A DNA stretch of 64,000 nucleotides, from NCBI RefSeq assembly GCF_000582685.1, contig NZ_KK073768.1, forward strand, positions 2,153,119 through 2,217,118. The letters are read 5' to 3'. How positions within the stretch are numbered: position 1 is the first letter of the stretch; every line of letters starts with the position of its first letter. Positions 19,804 to 28,591 of the stretch are shown piece after piece. The notes under the pieces were generated by a model that saw nothing but the letters and a program-made list of their open reading frames with translations, was not told where the DNA came from and searched no databases. The stretch is from [Scytonema hofmanni] UTEX 2349. GTDB lineage: Bacteria > Cyanobacteriota > Cyanobacteriia > Cyanobacteriales > Nostocaceae. A program made the translations under genes and the position numbers.

Positions 19804-20117
19804 AATTGTTTTTAAGAGTAAATTAATAAAACATTCTTTTTAATATCTAATTTTATCTTCTAAAAATATAAAGTATTTTATAGATTCAATTAGGTGAGAT
19901 GAAAAATAACAAAAATAAAGGTGAATTTTTGATAAAACCACACCGAATATCTATGTAAAAGCTTTTAAATATTATGTAACATGTTTATCAAGCAATGCGA
20001 ATGAGAAATTACACGTAACCCGAAATTAAGGTTAATTAAATTGCTTAAGTATCACCGTAAAAACACTGAAGAAATAAATTGAAGATTAGATATCCTACTA
20101 ATACGACGCAGCAGCAG
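19804..20117. other. A/T-rich intergenic region
   Basis: About 310 bp of A/T-rich sequence upstream of the kinase pair and downstream of the phytase-like gene, all on the minus strand. No ORF, repeat or clear promoter was found. Confidence 0.5.
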
Positions 20118-21311
20118 TTAAAGCTTGAAGTTCGGTGGGACTAAACGGCGTAGTAACCTGATCAGCCCTGATTCCATTCTGAGTCTAAAGGCTAGTATTT
20201 GAGTGCGTTGCAGAGGATTGAAATTGTTGTCGCTGACAAGAATTAATGAGGGTTGTCCATCAGGTAGTTTTGAACCAAAAGTTAAACCTTCGATGTTGTC
20301 TAGCAACACGTCTAATTTTCTTAAATCTAACAGTAATTTTTTCTGAACTGGTTTAATGCTTTTGGTATCAGCTTGTTTCATACTCTCGATATTGTGAATG
20401 TCATCGGCTTCTTCTAAGGAAACCTGAAATAAAGCAATATAAAACCCTAAGCCTGTAAAAGTCCGCTCTAAACCAAGGAAGTCACCTCGATTATCAACCG
20501 CAAGTAAATCAGGTAAACCGCTAGCGAAATGTTTAGAAATATCCAAAAGCGGTGCGACTGGTTCAGTCTGATAAAGAAATTCTTTTTCTAGCTGCTTAGT
20601 CAGCAGGTTATATTGCAAAATACGGCAAGAAGTACTAGTATTTGGTTTGGCTTGTGAACCATCTTGAATTAATGCGTTTTCGGTGGCTGTAAACAGTTTC
20701 TTTTCGTTGGGTGTGATGGTGAGGCTTTCAAATGCCAAATTGTTACGAATACCTTGTTTACCATTTTTATCTGGTAAAAATTTTTGAGGTATTGCTAATG
20801 TTGTAATTTCTTTGCCAGAAGATAATGAGAATTCTTTAATAAAAGGATTGATTAATTGGTTAACATCGCCTTCAGAAGAAATAAATACAGTATCTTTGCT
20901 AGTTAAAGCAATGCCTTCTGTGTCAGTCTCACCAGTCGGGAACTTCTGACCATTTTCATTTAACAATGTGGTAACACCGACGGGAACAACGCCGCCATTT
21001 GTCAATTTACCTTTGGTCAGGTCTATTTTTAGGGTGTAAAATCGTGCGGGAGCTTTTTGACCACGGTCATCGGATATAGCGTAATAAAGATTTTTTTGGG
21101 GGTCGTATGTAATTCCTGAGAATCCTCCAATTGTGGTATTTTGGAAAGTTAAATTGTTTGGTAAAGTAGCTTGTCCGATAAAATTTATGTCTGTTATTTC
21201 GACCGCGTTAATGGGTAAGTTGTTGAATAAAAATAAGATGCTGATGACGACAAGTGCAATAGAAAACCAAATAATTTTTGGTTTCGTCAAGACTTTTTTA
21301 ATAAGCTGCAT
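20118..21311 (-). CDS. Phytase-like esterase domain protein, exported
   Basis: A 397-aa protein with an N-terminal membrane or signal segment (residues about 12-31, WFSIALVVISILFLFNNLPI). The rest matches the esterase-like activity of phytase family (beta-propeller). Landmarks are GGFSGITYDPQKNLYYAISD, DTEGIALTSKDTVFISSEGD, NLAFESLTITPNEKKLFTAT, the LGFYIALFQVS strand and NIEGLTFG...ILVSDNNFNP. These Asp- and Glu-rich turns are typical calcium-binding propeller blades. Location is likely periplasmic or membrane-anchored. It may release phosphate or hydrolyse esters, but the true substrate is unknown. Confidence 0.82.
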   Translation of the reverse strand: MQLIKKVLTKPKIIWFSIALVVISILFLFNNLPINAVEITDINFIGQATLPNNLTFQNTTIGGFSGITYDPQKNLYYAISDDRGQKAPARFYTLKIDLTKGKLTNGGVVPVGVTTLLNENGQKFPTGETDTEGIALTSKDTVFISSEGDVNQLINPFIKEFSLSSGKEITTLAIPQKFLPDKNGKQGIRNNLAFESLTITPNEKKLFTATENALIQDGSQAKPNTSTSCRILQYNLLTKQLEKEFLYQTEPVAPLLDISKHFASGLPDLLAVDNRGDFLGLERTFTGLGFYIALFQVSLEEADDIHNIESMKQADTKSIKPVQKKLLLDLRKLDVLLDNIEGLTFGSKLPDGQPSLILVSDNNFNPLQRTQILAFRLRMESGLIRLLRRLVPPNFKL

Positions 21312-21848
21312 AATAAGCTATTGTCAAAAAGCGAAAGACACAAATAGAATATCATAAATAGCTAATAACGAATATCTACTATTAACGTAAGTCAGTATAA
21401 TTAAATATAATAAAGGTTTTTGCTCATAATGAACGCTATTTTCGCTCTTGGCTTTTGGTCAGGGTTTTAAGCAGATCATATCATGTCCGCTTAATCAGCT
21501 TCATAAAAACATTCCAACCGTCGTGGAGAGGTTTCTTTCGTAATATCAATCCTATGTGAGGCTGCGCTTTATCGCACTGTGCCAAGCGCACGCTACAAAG
21601 AAGAGGTGCGAGATTGCTGGGGCTATACAAACAAGGAACACCTTTCTGGGCTAATTAGGCGCATCTTCATATAGAAATGGTATAAGGTCTCTACAACATG
21701 TCTGAATTGTCGAACATGATATTAACCCTTTAGTAATAATATTTGTTTATTTACACCTACCTGACTTGAAAATTAGGGAAAGGGGAAAAATAAATTTTAA
21801 TGTGTCCTGCTGTACGCACTAACTTGTTGGCTATTGAGTAATTAACAC
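21312..21848. other. Intergenic region without recognisable gene
   Basis: About 540 bp between two minus-strand genes. It has a low-complexity A/T part near 21360-21420 and a GC-richer stretch (21530-21650) that may be decayed sequence. I could not support an ORF, RNA or repeat. Confidence 0.45.
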
Positions 21849-23324
21849 TTAATTAGAAAGAATTTTATGTTGACGAAGATAATATTCATTTTGAAAAAAG
21901 TTAGCTAGCCAGTCTTTAACGTTGCGAGTAGCGCGACAGTCGTCTTCGTTGTAGCGTTGGATAATTTCTAGCAAAGCCCGATCGCCTGTTTCTAGCCACT
22001 TGTCATACCAGTAAATACATTTAGCACCACTAGCCTCTGAATCCCGCCATTCAAATCCTAACCATTTAGCGATCGCTTTCAACGCATAGCTTTCTATCGG
22101 CAATGCAACACTTTGTATTAATTCTTCATATACATCCACAAATCTATTCAATACAGGTGCTACATCTCGCTGCGGTGTGTGGTAAAGTCTCGCCAGTCGT
22201 TTGACTGTATCTAATTCGTAAACGCAGAAATGATAAATCGGTGCTTCCGGATACTGCCAAACTAAGTTCAAAAATTGCTGCCAAATTAATTCTTCTTCCT
22301 CTGCCTTTTCTGCCAGGAATGAATAAAATTTTTCGGTTTTGGCTTGTCTATCAACTACCAAAACCCCTAAGAGATAATCTAAATTTAAATCTGGCTGCGC
22401 TTCAATATCAAAGAAAATCTCGATGGGCGCTGTAAATGTGATATCTTCTGTTGGTATCGCGTAAGGTAAGAGAAACGGACGATTTTTAACTATAGATTCA
22501 GCTTGCACTACCAACTTCAGCGCTACTTCGCTGTCAAACCCAACCAAATTTTCTAGTTCGCGGGGAAGAGTTTTCGCTAAAGATTCCACTGTTGTGATGG
22601 AAAGTGCTTGGAGTTGAGTGTAGCGAAGGGGTGTGACTCCTGGTAATAGTGAAAGGTGTTTTTGAGAATGAGCGATCGCATAACAGCTACTGTACCAGTG
22701 ACAAAGATTACACTTCTGGCGGGCAATAAACACCTCTGGTGCCGCAGATGATTCTAAAGTTAGAATAAACTCTTCCAAAATTGAGATCATTTGCGGTGTC
22801 CATTTAGACAACTCCACCTCATAACTCGTCATTTTAGTACGCAATATCAACCAAGCAGCTTCAGGTTCAACACCTTGCACCGTCGCCAAAACTTGGGCGT
22901 GAAATGCTGCCGAAACTTGATATTCTTGTTTGGGACGCTTACCTAGTTCGATAGTCGTCGGCACGTACATCCAATCTCCAAAATTGGATTGTCCTGGCTG
23001 TTTGAATAGTAAATCTGGACGGGAAAGCAAAGTGTATTCTTCACCATAAGTAATTAACAACACACCTTTATAAATGCAATCTACGCCTTGTTGCATCAAT
23101 TCTAAAGTCGCTTTTGCCCCAGTTTCCCAGTCCCCATAAGGATAATCAGGTTGGTGATAGCTCAACGGTGTCAAAATACTCTGTTGATGAGCGATTTTGT
23201 CTTGTAGCAATTTTTGCAGCAAGTCATTGGCGGGATCTCGCTGCCTTTTATCACCGTAAATATCTAAAAAAGGTCGCCGCTTACACCGTTGGTATTGCAG
23301 CAGATGTTCAGCATTAATTAACAT
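21849..23324 (-). CDS. TM0106 family RecB-like putative nuclease
   Basis: A 491-aa protein with two parts. The N-terminal half is RecB-like (PD-(D/E)XK), with RCKRRPFLDIYGDK, a possible LSRPDLLFK catalytic Asp segment and a Cys cluster CNLCHWYSSC (about 207-216). With Cys residues elsewhere this could hold an iron-sulfur cluster, as in Cas4 and AddB-type nucleases. The C-terminal half has an RNase H-like exonuclease domain with FFDIEAQPDL (first acidic residues) and YNEDDCRATRNVKDWL (last acidic motif). The architecture matches TM0106-type nucleases found beside no fixed partner. Role is probably DNA repair or processing; untested. Confidence 0.82.
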   Translation of the reverse strand: MLINAEHLLQYQRCKRRPFLDIYGDKRQRDPANDLLQKLLQDKIAHQQSILTPLSYHQPDYPYGDWETGAKATLELMQQGVDCIYKGVLLITYGEEYTLLSRPDLLFKQPGQSNFGDWMYVPTTIELGKRPKQEYQVSAAFHAQVLATVQGVEPEAAWLILRTKMTSYEVELSKWTPQMISILEEFILTLESSAAPEVFIARQKCNLCHWYSSCYAIAHSQKHLSLLPGVTPLRYTQLQALSITTVESLAKTLPRELENLVGFDSEVALKLVVQAESIVKNRPFLLPYAIPTEDITFTAPIEIFFDIEAQPDLNLDYLLGVLVVDRQAKTEKFYSFLAEKAEEEELIWQQFLNLVWQYPEAPIYHFCVYELDTVKRLARLYHTPQRDVAPVLNRFVDVYEELIQSVALPIESYALKAIAKWLGFEWRDSEASGAKCIYWYDKWLETGDRALLEIIQRYNEDDCRATRNVKDWLANFFQNEYYLRQHKILSN

Positions 23325-23369
23325 TCCTTTAAGCTAACAAGAATTGGCACTAATCGGAGTAATCTACAT

Positions 23370-23480
23370 GAAAAAGAGGGGGAAAGGGGAAAGGGTAAGG
23401 GGGAAAGGGTAAGAAATAGAGACTGGTTGCTAAATAATAACCAATAACCAATAACAACCAACCATTAACAACTAACAATT
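23370..23480. repeat. Short tandem repeats upstream of the cysteine lyase gene
   Basis: Purine-rich GGGGAAAGGGTAA-type units (23370-23414) are followed by AACCAATAACCAATAAC-type units. They reach the start codon at 23481, so the gene's 5' leader is built of repeats and has no clear Shine-Dalgarno sequence. Confidence 0.7.
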
Positions 23481-24668
23481 ATGACTAGTATTTCTACAGC
23501 ACAAATCGAGTTGCATCGTTACCGTCAGCAATTTCCAGCTTTAGCTAATAAGACTTATTTTAACTATGGGGGACAAGGACCGATGCCGCAAAGGGCTCTG
23601 GATGCGATCGCTTTGTCCCAAGCACATATGCAGGATATAGGTCCTTTCAGTGGTGAGGTGTATCGCTGGCTGGCGCCAGAATATAAAGCAGTGAGAGGGG
23701 CGATCGCGTCAGAATTAAATGTCCCACCGGAAACAATCTCTCTCACGGAGGATGTAACTGTCGGTTGCAATATTGCTATGTGGGGTCTGGAGTGGCAAGC
23801 CGGCGACCATATGCTGCTCACAGACTGCGAACATCAAGGTATTATAGCGATCGCACGAGAAATTGGGCGCAGGTTAAAAGTGGAAATTACCACTTGTCCT
23901 GTAATGGCAACTTTAAATGAAGGCGATCCCGTTGATGCGATCGCCCAACACTTACGTCCTAACACACGGTTGCTGGTGTTGAGTCATATTCTCTGGAACA
24001 CGGGTCAACTTTTGCCACTTGACAAAATTGTGGAAGTGTGCCGAAATAACGATGTAAGAATTCTCGTAGATGCGGCACAATCTGTTGGCTCAATGCCTTT
24101 AGATTTAACAGAATTAGGTGCAGATTTTTATGCTTTCACAGGTCACAAGTGGTTGTGTGGTCCTGGGGGTGTGGGTGGTTTGTATGTGCGACCAGAAGTA
24201 CAAGAAAGTCTGAAACCGACCTTTATAGGTTGGCGTAGTGTTGTGATAGATAGTCAAGGAAAGCCTGGAGATTGGCATCCAGACGGACGACGTTATGAAG
24301 TAGCTACTTCAGATTTTCCACTATACGCTGGCTTAAGGGAAGCGATCGCTATCCATCACGAATGGGGAACACCTGAAGAACGTTATCAGGAAATTCTCCG
24401 TTTGAGTGAGTACCTTTGGCGAAGTTTGGCAACGCTACCCGATGTAAAATGTCTGCGGACTTCCCCACCAGAAAGCGGTTTAGTCTCATTTAAACTGACA
24501 AATAACAAACCTCAAACTAGCCAGCAACTGGTACGATTTTTAGAGTCACAAAAGATATTAACTCGAACAATTGCCGATCCAGATTGTGTACGCGCTTGCG
24601 TCCACTACTTTACACTAGAATCGGAAATCGACCAATTAATTGACGAAATTCAGAGATTTTGCAAATAA
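23481..24668 (+). CDS. Class V aminotransferase-fold cysteine lyase (C-DES-like)
   Basis: A 395-aa PLP enzyme of the class V aminotransferase fold. The PLP Lys lies in FTGHKWLCGPGGVGGLYV, and the cofactor Asp in RILVDAAQSVGS. The N-terminus FPALANKTYFNYGGQGPMPQ and the end ILTRTIADPDCVRACVHYFT closely resemble, from memory, the Synechocystis L-cysteine/cystine lyase C-DES (slr2143). That enzyme releases sulfane sulfur for iron-sulfur cluster assembly. A cysteine desulfurase or isopenicillin N epimerase-like enzyme is the alternative. The ATG at 23481 was chosen by family N-terminus. It is followed by repeats and a glycosyltransferase gene. Confidence 0.85.
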   Translation: MTSISTAQIELHRYRQQFPALANKTYFNYGGQGPMPQRALDAIALSQAHMQDIGPFSGEVYRWLAPEYKAVRGAIASELNVPPETISLTEDVTVGCNIAMWGLEWQAGDHMLLTDCEHQGIIAIAREIGRRLKVEITTCPVMATLNEGDPVDAIAQHLRPNTRLLVLSHILWNTGQLLPLDKIVEVCRNNDVRILVDAAQSVGSMPLDLTELGADFYAFTGHKWLCGPGGVGGLYVRPEVQESLKPTFIGWRSVVIDSQGKPGDWHPDGRRYEVATSDFPLYAGLREAIAIHHEWGTPEERYQEILRLSEYLWRSLATLPDVKCLRTSPPESGLVSFKLTNNKPQTSQQLVRFLESQKILTRTIADPDCVRACVHYFTLESEIDQLIDEIQRFCK

Positions 24669-24673
24669 GTAAT

Positions 24674-24810
24674 ATGGGGCATTGGGCAATTTGAGGAGGG
24701 GAAAAGGGGAAAGGGAAAAGGAGAATAAAAAGAAGTTTTGTGAATTTCACTTGGACAATGCCCAATGCCCAATGCCCCATGCCCCATGCCCCATGCCCCA
24801 TGCCCCATAC
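24674..24810. repeat. Heptamer repeat cluster (ATGCCCC/AATGCCC) with inverted copy
   Basis: Tandem AATGCCC and ATGCCCC units fill 24756-24810. An inverse copy at 24674-24688 (ATGGGGCATTGGGCA) is exactly complementary to 24766-24780, so the spacer can fold into a long hairpin. The repeat is open in frame with the next gene, which would wrongly extend its N-terminus. Confidence 0.85.
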
Positions 24811-24820
24811 CGAATTTAAT

Positions 24821-25894
24821 ATGGAACGTCCAATTTTATACATTGCTATTACTAATCACGGCTTTGGTCATGCTACCCGCACTGCATCTGTAGCGGCAAC
24901 AATTCAAAAGTTATGTCCCGAAGTCTTGTTAATTATGGTGACGACTGCACCACGGTGGTTGCTAGAATGCTATATAGAAGGGGATTTTATTCATCGTCCC
25001 CGCGCATTTGATTTGGGTGTTGTGCAAGCAGATAGCTTGATAATGGATAAAGCAGCCACTTTGGAAAAGTTGCTGGAAATTAAAAAAAATCAGAATTCGC
25101 TGATTGCCTCTGAAGTGAATTTTATTCGCCAAAATCGCGTTAATCTAATTTTGGCAGATATTCCCTTTCTCGCTTCCTTGATTGGCAAAGCAGCTAATAT
25201 TCCCTGTTGGATGATGAGTAACTTTGGCTGGGATTTGATATATCGAGATTGGGGAGGGGAATTTCTAGAAATTGCTGATTGGATTAGTGAATGTTATTCA
25301 AAATGCGATCGCTTGTTTCGTCTTCCCTTCCACGAACCGATGCAAGCTTTCCCAAATATCACAGATGTGGGTTTAACTGGTGGTTCTCCTCATTATTCCG
25401 CAGATGAATTACGATCTACTTGGGGAATAACTGCTCCAATAGAAAAAACTATTTTACTCACTTTTGGTGGCTTGGGTTTGCAGCAAATTCCTTATGAAAA
25501 TCTGCGACAATTTCCCGATTGGCAATTTATCGTCTTTGATAAATCTGCCCCAGATTTACCTAATTTTGTGAAAATAACTGATAAAAAATACCGACCTGTA
25601 GATTTTATGCCGATTTGTGGACGAGTTGTTTCTAAACCTGGTTTTGGCACTTTTGCTGAAGCCACACGATTAGGAGTGCCAATTGTTTCACTAACTCGTG
25701 ATGACTTTGCCGAAGCTGCTTTTCTGTTAGAAGGTATTACCAATTACCATCAGCATCAAATTCTTACTCCTAAAGAATTTTTTGCAGGCAATTGGGACTT
25801 TCTCAATCAAATACCTCATCAACCAAAGCAATCTCAACCGATTGCTAAAGATGGCAATGAAGCTATAGCTAAAGCTGTAATTAATTATTTTTAG
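24821..25894 (+). CDS. Glycosyltransferase (GT-B fold, MurG/UGT-like)
   Basis: A 357-aa soluble protein with GT-B organisation. The N-terminal acceptor domain starts with ILYIAITNHGFGHATRTASV, a loop as in nucleotide-sugar glycosyltransferases of the MurG/UGT type. The C-terminal domain has KTILLTFGGLGLQQIP and CGRVVSKPGFGTFAEATRLG, the donor-binding site, then VPIVSLTRDDFAEAAFLL. ATG 24821 was chosen (MERPILYIA). An upstream in-frame start at 24740 would only translate the tandem repeat. Donor and acceptor are unknown. The next gene starts 34 bp later. Confidence 0.82.
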   Translation: MERPILYIAITNHGFGHATRTASVAATIQKLCPEVLLIMVTTAPRWLLECYIEGDFIHRPRAFDLGVVQADSLIMDKAATLEKLLEIKKNQNSLIASEVNFIRQNRVNLILADIPFLASLIGKAANIPCWMMSNFGWDLIYRDWGGEFLEIADWISECYSKCDRLFRLPFHEPMQAFPNITDVGLTGGSPHYSADELRSTWGITAPIEKTILLTFGGLGLQQIPYENLRQFPDWQFIVFDKSAPDLPNFVKITDKKYRPVDFMPICGRVVSKPGFGTFAEATRLGVPIVSLTRDDFAEAAFLLEGITNYHQHQILTPKEFFAGNWDFLNQIPHQPKQSQPIAKDGNEAIAKAVINYF

Positions 25895-25927
25895 ACTAAA
25901 TAAAAGTCTTTAAAGCAAGGATTAAGA

Positions 25928-26425
25928 GTGGAATCTTCAACACCAGACAAAACCACTTTGGAATTAGCTGCCCAGGATGTTCGTCGAGTCTTAAAAAGAC
26001 AAAAGGAGGAAGGACAAATTTTACTTACCCAAACGAACATCCTATTTGTTACAAACACTGCATTGTTAAGCTTTCTGACAATCTCAAAGTTGCTTCCTGT
26101 CTTCAGCCTATTCAGCGTGCTGGAAATATTGTTGTTTTTCTTCAATTTTACGCTGCTAATGTGGGCTTTATTACCACGTCAGTATTTTATTAGCCCTAAT
26201 CTAGAAAATGAAAATTTTCAGCATAATTATTTATTACTATCACCTGAAGAATATCAATTAAAAATGCTTGCCAACTTCATAGCGACTTATAATGCAAATA
26301 AGCCACGATTAGAGGACATTTCCCAATCGTTGAAATATGCTACTTACATCACTGCTGGAATTGCCTTGGTTGCTTTGTTACATCAATTGACGGTTTATTC
26401 TATTCCCGAACTACAAAAACTATGA
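25928..26425 (+). CDS. Membrane protein, first of a coupled pair
   Basis: A 165-aa protein starting at GTG 25928. It has an N-terminal amphipathic helix rich in charge (LAAQDVRRVLKRQKEEGQIL) and two adjacent membrane helices (about 45-60 and 62-82). LPRQYF follows the second. Then come a soluble segment and a third membrane helix near the C-terminus (YATYITAGIALVALLHQLTV). The layout, and the Pro-Arg after helix two, are reminiscent of small membrane effectors of nucleotide-signalling defence (Pycsar/DUF5706 type), but no cyclase is nearby and the similarity is not established. Its stop overlaps the next start by 4 bp (ATGA), so the two are translationally coupled. Confidence 0.7.
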   Translation: MESSTPDKTTLELAAQDVRRVLKRQKEEGQILLTQTNILFVTNTALLSFLTISKLLPVFSLFSVLEILLFFFNFTLLMWALLPRQYFISPNLENENFQHNYLLLSPEEYQLKMLANFIATYNANKPRLEDISQSLKYATYITAGIALVALLHQLTVYSIPELQKL

Positions 26426-26721
26426 ATACTAACCAAGATGATACAATGCTTTCTAGACATTGGCGTTTACCAAAACCAGATTTAGATAACATTACAGTTT
26501 TGGCACACAATCTGCCTAACAAACCCATACTTCCCTGGAATAACTTCGACTCTCCTTGGCTAGATACGGAAGCACAGGAATTAAAGCTACTATTACGCGT
26601 TGCTTTGCGAAACTATGAGTTGGCATGGTATATTATTATCCCATTACTCATATTGTCATCAGCAACTCAATCTAACCATAAAACAAAAGTAGAAAACAGC
26701 CAAATAAATCAACCTACTTGA
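26422..26721 (+). CDS. Hypothetical protein with C-terminal membrane helix
   Basis: A 99-aa protein overlapping the preceding gene by 4 bp. The N-terminal 70 residues are soluble (RHWRLPKPDLDNITVLAHNL, then Trp-rich LPWNNFDSPWLD). One membrane helix follows (about 70-82, WYIIIPLLILSS), then a polar tail. No family is recognised. The coupling suggests it forms a membrane complex with its upstream partner. Confidence 0.6.
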   Translation: MNTNQDDTMLSRHWRLPKPDLDNITVLAHNLPNKPILPWNNFDSPWLDTEAQELKLLLRVALRNYELAWYIIIPLLILSSATQSNHKTKVENSQINQPT

Positions 26722-26762
26722 AGTGTTAATTATTTTTACAAACCTCAATATTAGCGGTTTCT

Positions 26763-27176
26763 ATGACTCACTACCAAAAATTACTAAAAATTCCCACTAT
26801 GGGCAAATCTTTGTATAATATCACCCCAAAGATTGAGGCTATAGTTGCAGAATCAAGCGTGGAAATTGGGCTTTGTACACTATTTTTGCGTCACACATCA
26901 GCTAGTTTACTGATTCAAGAAAATGCCGATCCAGATGTACTTTTGGATCTAGCTAATTTTATGGCAAAAATCGTGCCCGAATCAGCTAAGTACATCCACA
27001 ATGCCGAAGGTGCCGACGATATGCCAGCACACATCCGCACTGCCCTGACTCATACCTCAGAACACATCCCCATCAATCGAGGTCATTTGGTGCTGGGAAC
27101 TTGGCAAGGAATTTACATTTGGGAACATCGGCAACGCAGTCATACTAGAGAATTGGTTGTCCATATTTCTGGATGA
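26763..27176 (+). CDS. yjbQ: YjbQ family protein (UPF0047)
   Basis: A 137-aa protein of the YjbQ/UPF0047 family, a small trimeric beta-rich fold. Family signatures are LCTLFLRHTSASLLIQENAD in the first half, DDMPAHIRTALTHTSEHIPI, and the C-terminal LGTWQGIYIWEHR. Members show weak secondary thiamine-phosphate synthase activity in E. coli tests; the true role is unknown. The conserved His residues and the Asp of ENADP are all present. It is 42 bp after the small membrane pair and may be cotranscribed with it. Confidence 0.92.
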   Translation: MTHYQKLLKIPTMGKSLYNITPKIEAIVAESSVEIGLCTLFLRHTSASLLIQENADPDVLLDLANFMAKIVPESAKYIHNAEGADDMPAHIRTALTHTSEHIPINRGHLVLGTWQGIYIWEHRQRSHTRELVVHISG

Positions 27177-27305
27177 CAATAGACATCTGGATCGGTTGAC
27201 TGTAGATCTTGTGATTTACAGACTACAACTAATCGTCAATTAGTAGAAGATTCATGACAATGTACCCATTTTATTTAAAACAGGTAAATGTTTCGGTAGT
27301 TAAAA

Positions 27306-27767
27306 TTAGGCTAATTCTAAGAAATTTCTCTCTGATGGATTCACTGGAAAAAATACAGCAGGTGAAACTTTAAAAAATTCGCCAAGTTTTTGAATGTGTT
27401 CAACAGTTAATTTACGTTTACCTTTGAGTACGTCAGAAACAATTGATTCTGTTTTGAAAATAGGAACTAAATCTTTTTGTTTTAAATTTAATTCCTCAAC
27501 CAGAACCTTAAGAAGTTCTATTCCATAAATATCCGGAACTAAATCTTGTTGTTCTTCGTATTCATGAATTAGCATTCCTAATATATTTAAATAATCTTCT
27601 TCTTCCTCTCCTAATTCACCTTTGTCAAGTAACTTATCAATTATTTTTTGAGTTTTTTCAAAATCTTCGTCAGATTTTATGGGACGGGGAGGGAAATATG
27701 TAAGTAATTCTTGATAGCTGATATCGTTGTATGCCATTTCACCATTCTGTGCAATTATGTTTTTCAT
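27306..27767 (-). CDS. higA: HigA-type antitoxin (XRE helix-turn-helix)
   Basis: A 153-aa antitoxin-type regulator. The C-terminal half is an XRE-like helix-turn-helix with LNLKQKDLVPIFKTESIVSD, VLKGKRKLTVEHIQKLGEFF and the characteristic ending KVSPAVFFP. The N-terminal half is acidic (DEDFEKTQKIIDKLLDKGEL) and would wrap the toxin. It follows the toxin gene by 52 bp on the same strand, the inverted toxin-first order typical of higBA. It would repress the operon and neutralise HigB. Confidence 0.88.
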   Translation of the reverse strand: MKNIIAQNGEMAYNDISYQELLTYFPPRPIKSDEDFEKTQKIIDKLLDKGELGEEEEDYLNILGMLIHEYEEQQDLVPDIYGIELLKVLVEELNLKQKDLVPIFKTESIVSDVLKGKRKLTVEHIQKLGEFFKVSPAVFFPVNPSERNFLELA

Positions 27768-27819
27768 TATTTATTAAAGCTAAGATTGATACAATACCAA
27801 TCTTAGGTTTGCTTAATTT

Positions 27820-28128
27820 TTAGTTACTAAACCATTCATCATTTTTCCATTTATCTGTATCATATTCTTCATGAGTAAGGAACTCGCGAATATATATACA
27901 TTTTCTTTTATAGTTAATACAAGTTATTAAACGATATTTATTTCCTCTAATATCAAAAATGACAAAGTTTTTAACTTGGTCAGGGGCAAAGACACATGTG
28001 TTTTTTACATCTACAAAACTATTCCAGTCTTGTGCTTTCACAACTTTTTTCCAGGCTTGTATACTCGATTCAGCATCCGGATATTTTTCGGAAGCTTTTT
28101 TAAGTCTGGTTTCTGTAATGATTCGCAT
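27820..28128 (-). CDS. higB: HigB-type toxin (mRNA interferase)
   Basis: A 102-aa RelE-superfamily toxin of the HigB type, which cleaves mRNA on the ribosome. Signatures are the start MRIITETRLKKASEKYPDAE, WKKVVKAQDWNSFVDVK, the strand NFVIFDIRGNKYRLITCINY, and the end IREFLTHEEYDTDKW with the conserved His and Tyr. Length is typical and no frameshift is seen, so the toxin looks intact. It is first in the operon, with its antitoxin downstream. Confidence 0.9.
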   Translation of the reverse strand: MRIITETRLKKASEKYPDAESSIQAWKKVVKAQDWNSFVDVKNTCVFAPDQVKNFVIFDIRGNKYRLITCINYKRKCIYIREFLTHEEYDTDKWKNDEWFSN

Positions 28129-28591
28129 TTAAGGGTTTTCCTCTACAAGTTATAAGTGGTATCAATTGAAATCTCCTATATTTACTTGGGCTGAAAAAAT
28201 CTTAGCAAATTGCGAAGTGCCTTGCAAGTGGGTAAATCTTTGACGGCAGGGTAAAATCTAATGCTAGTGCTTAACCGATTTTTCGATTCTTGTCATATTT
28301 CCCGATTTGGGCTTTATGAGTAAATGATTCATCAAACCGTTGACGCCATTTTTCACGCGCACGGGGGCATGGTTGCGGGGGCTGTCTCTTTCATGGGGTG
28401 TTACCTCGACGTGAAAGCTATGCTGGTAACGCATTATACTTTATTTTTAAGTTCTATTTTGTTTCAGTCCCGATAAGTATAGTAACTAAAAAGTTAAGTT
28501 TATTCCTATTTGATTTACTTCTGATCTACTGCTCGATTAAACTAAGGCTTGTTGCTTTGTGCAGCAGTTTATAAAACTGTAAAGTGCTGGA
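28129..28591. other. Intergenic region between higBA and a plus-strand gene
   Basis: About 460 bp that must hold the divergent promoters of higBA and the 252-aa gene. A 56-codon minus-strand ORF (about 28259-28429) exists but has neither a recognised motif nor a ribosome-binding site. I see no repeat or RNA. Confidence 0.45.

Noticed and set aside
24740..24820. N-terminal extension of the glycosyltransferase
   Set aside because: It translates only the AATGCCC/ATGCCCC tandem repeat; the family motif starts right after ATG 24821.
25928..26425. Pycsar effector call
   Set aside because: Only the general helix layout and a Pro-Arg are shared; no cyclase neighbour, so kept as hypothesis only.
28259..28429. 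56-codon minus-strand ORF upstream of higBA
   Set aside because: No ribosome-binding site or recognisable motif; kept only as a note in the gap entry.
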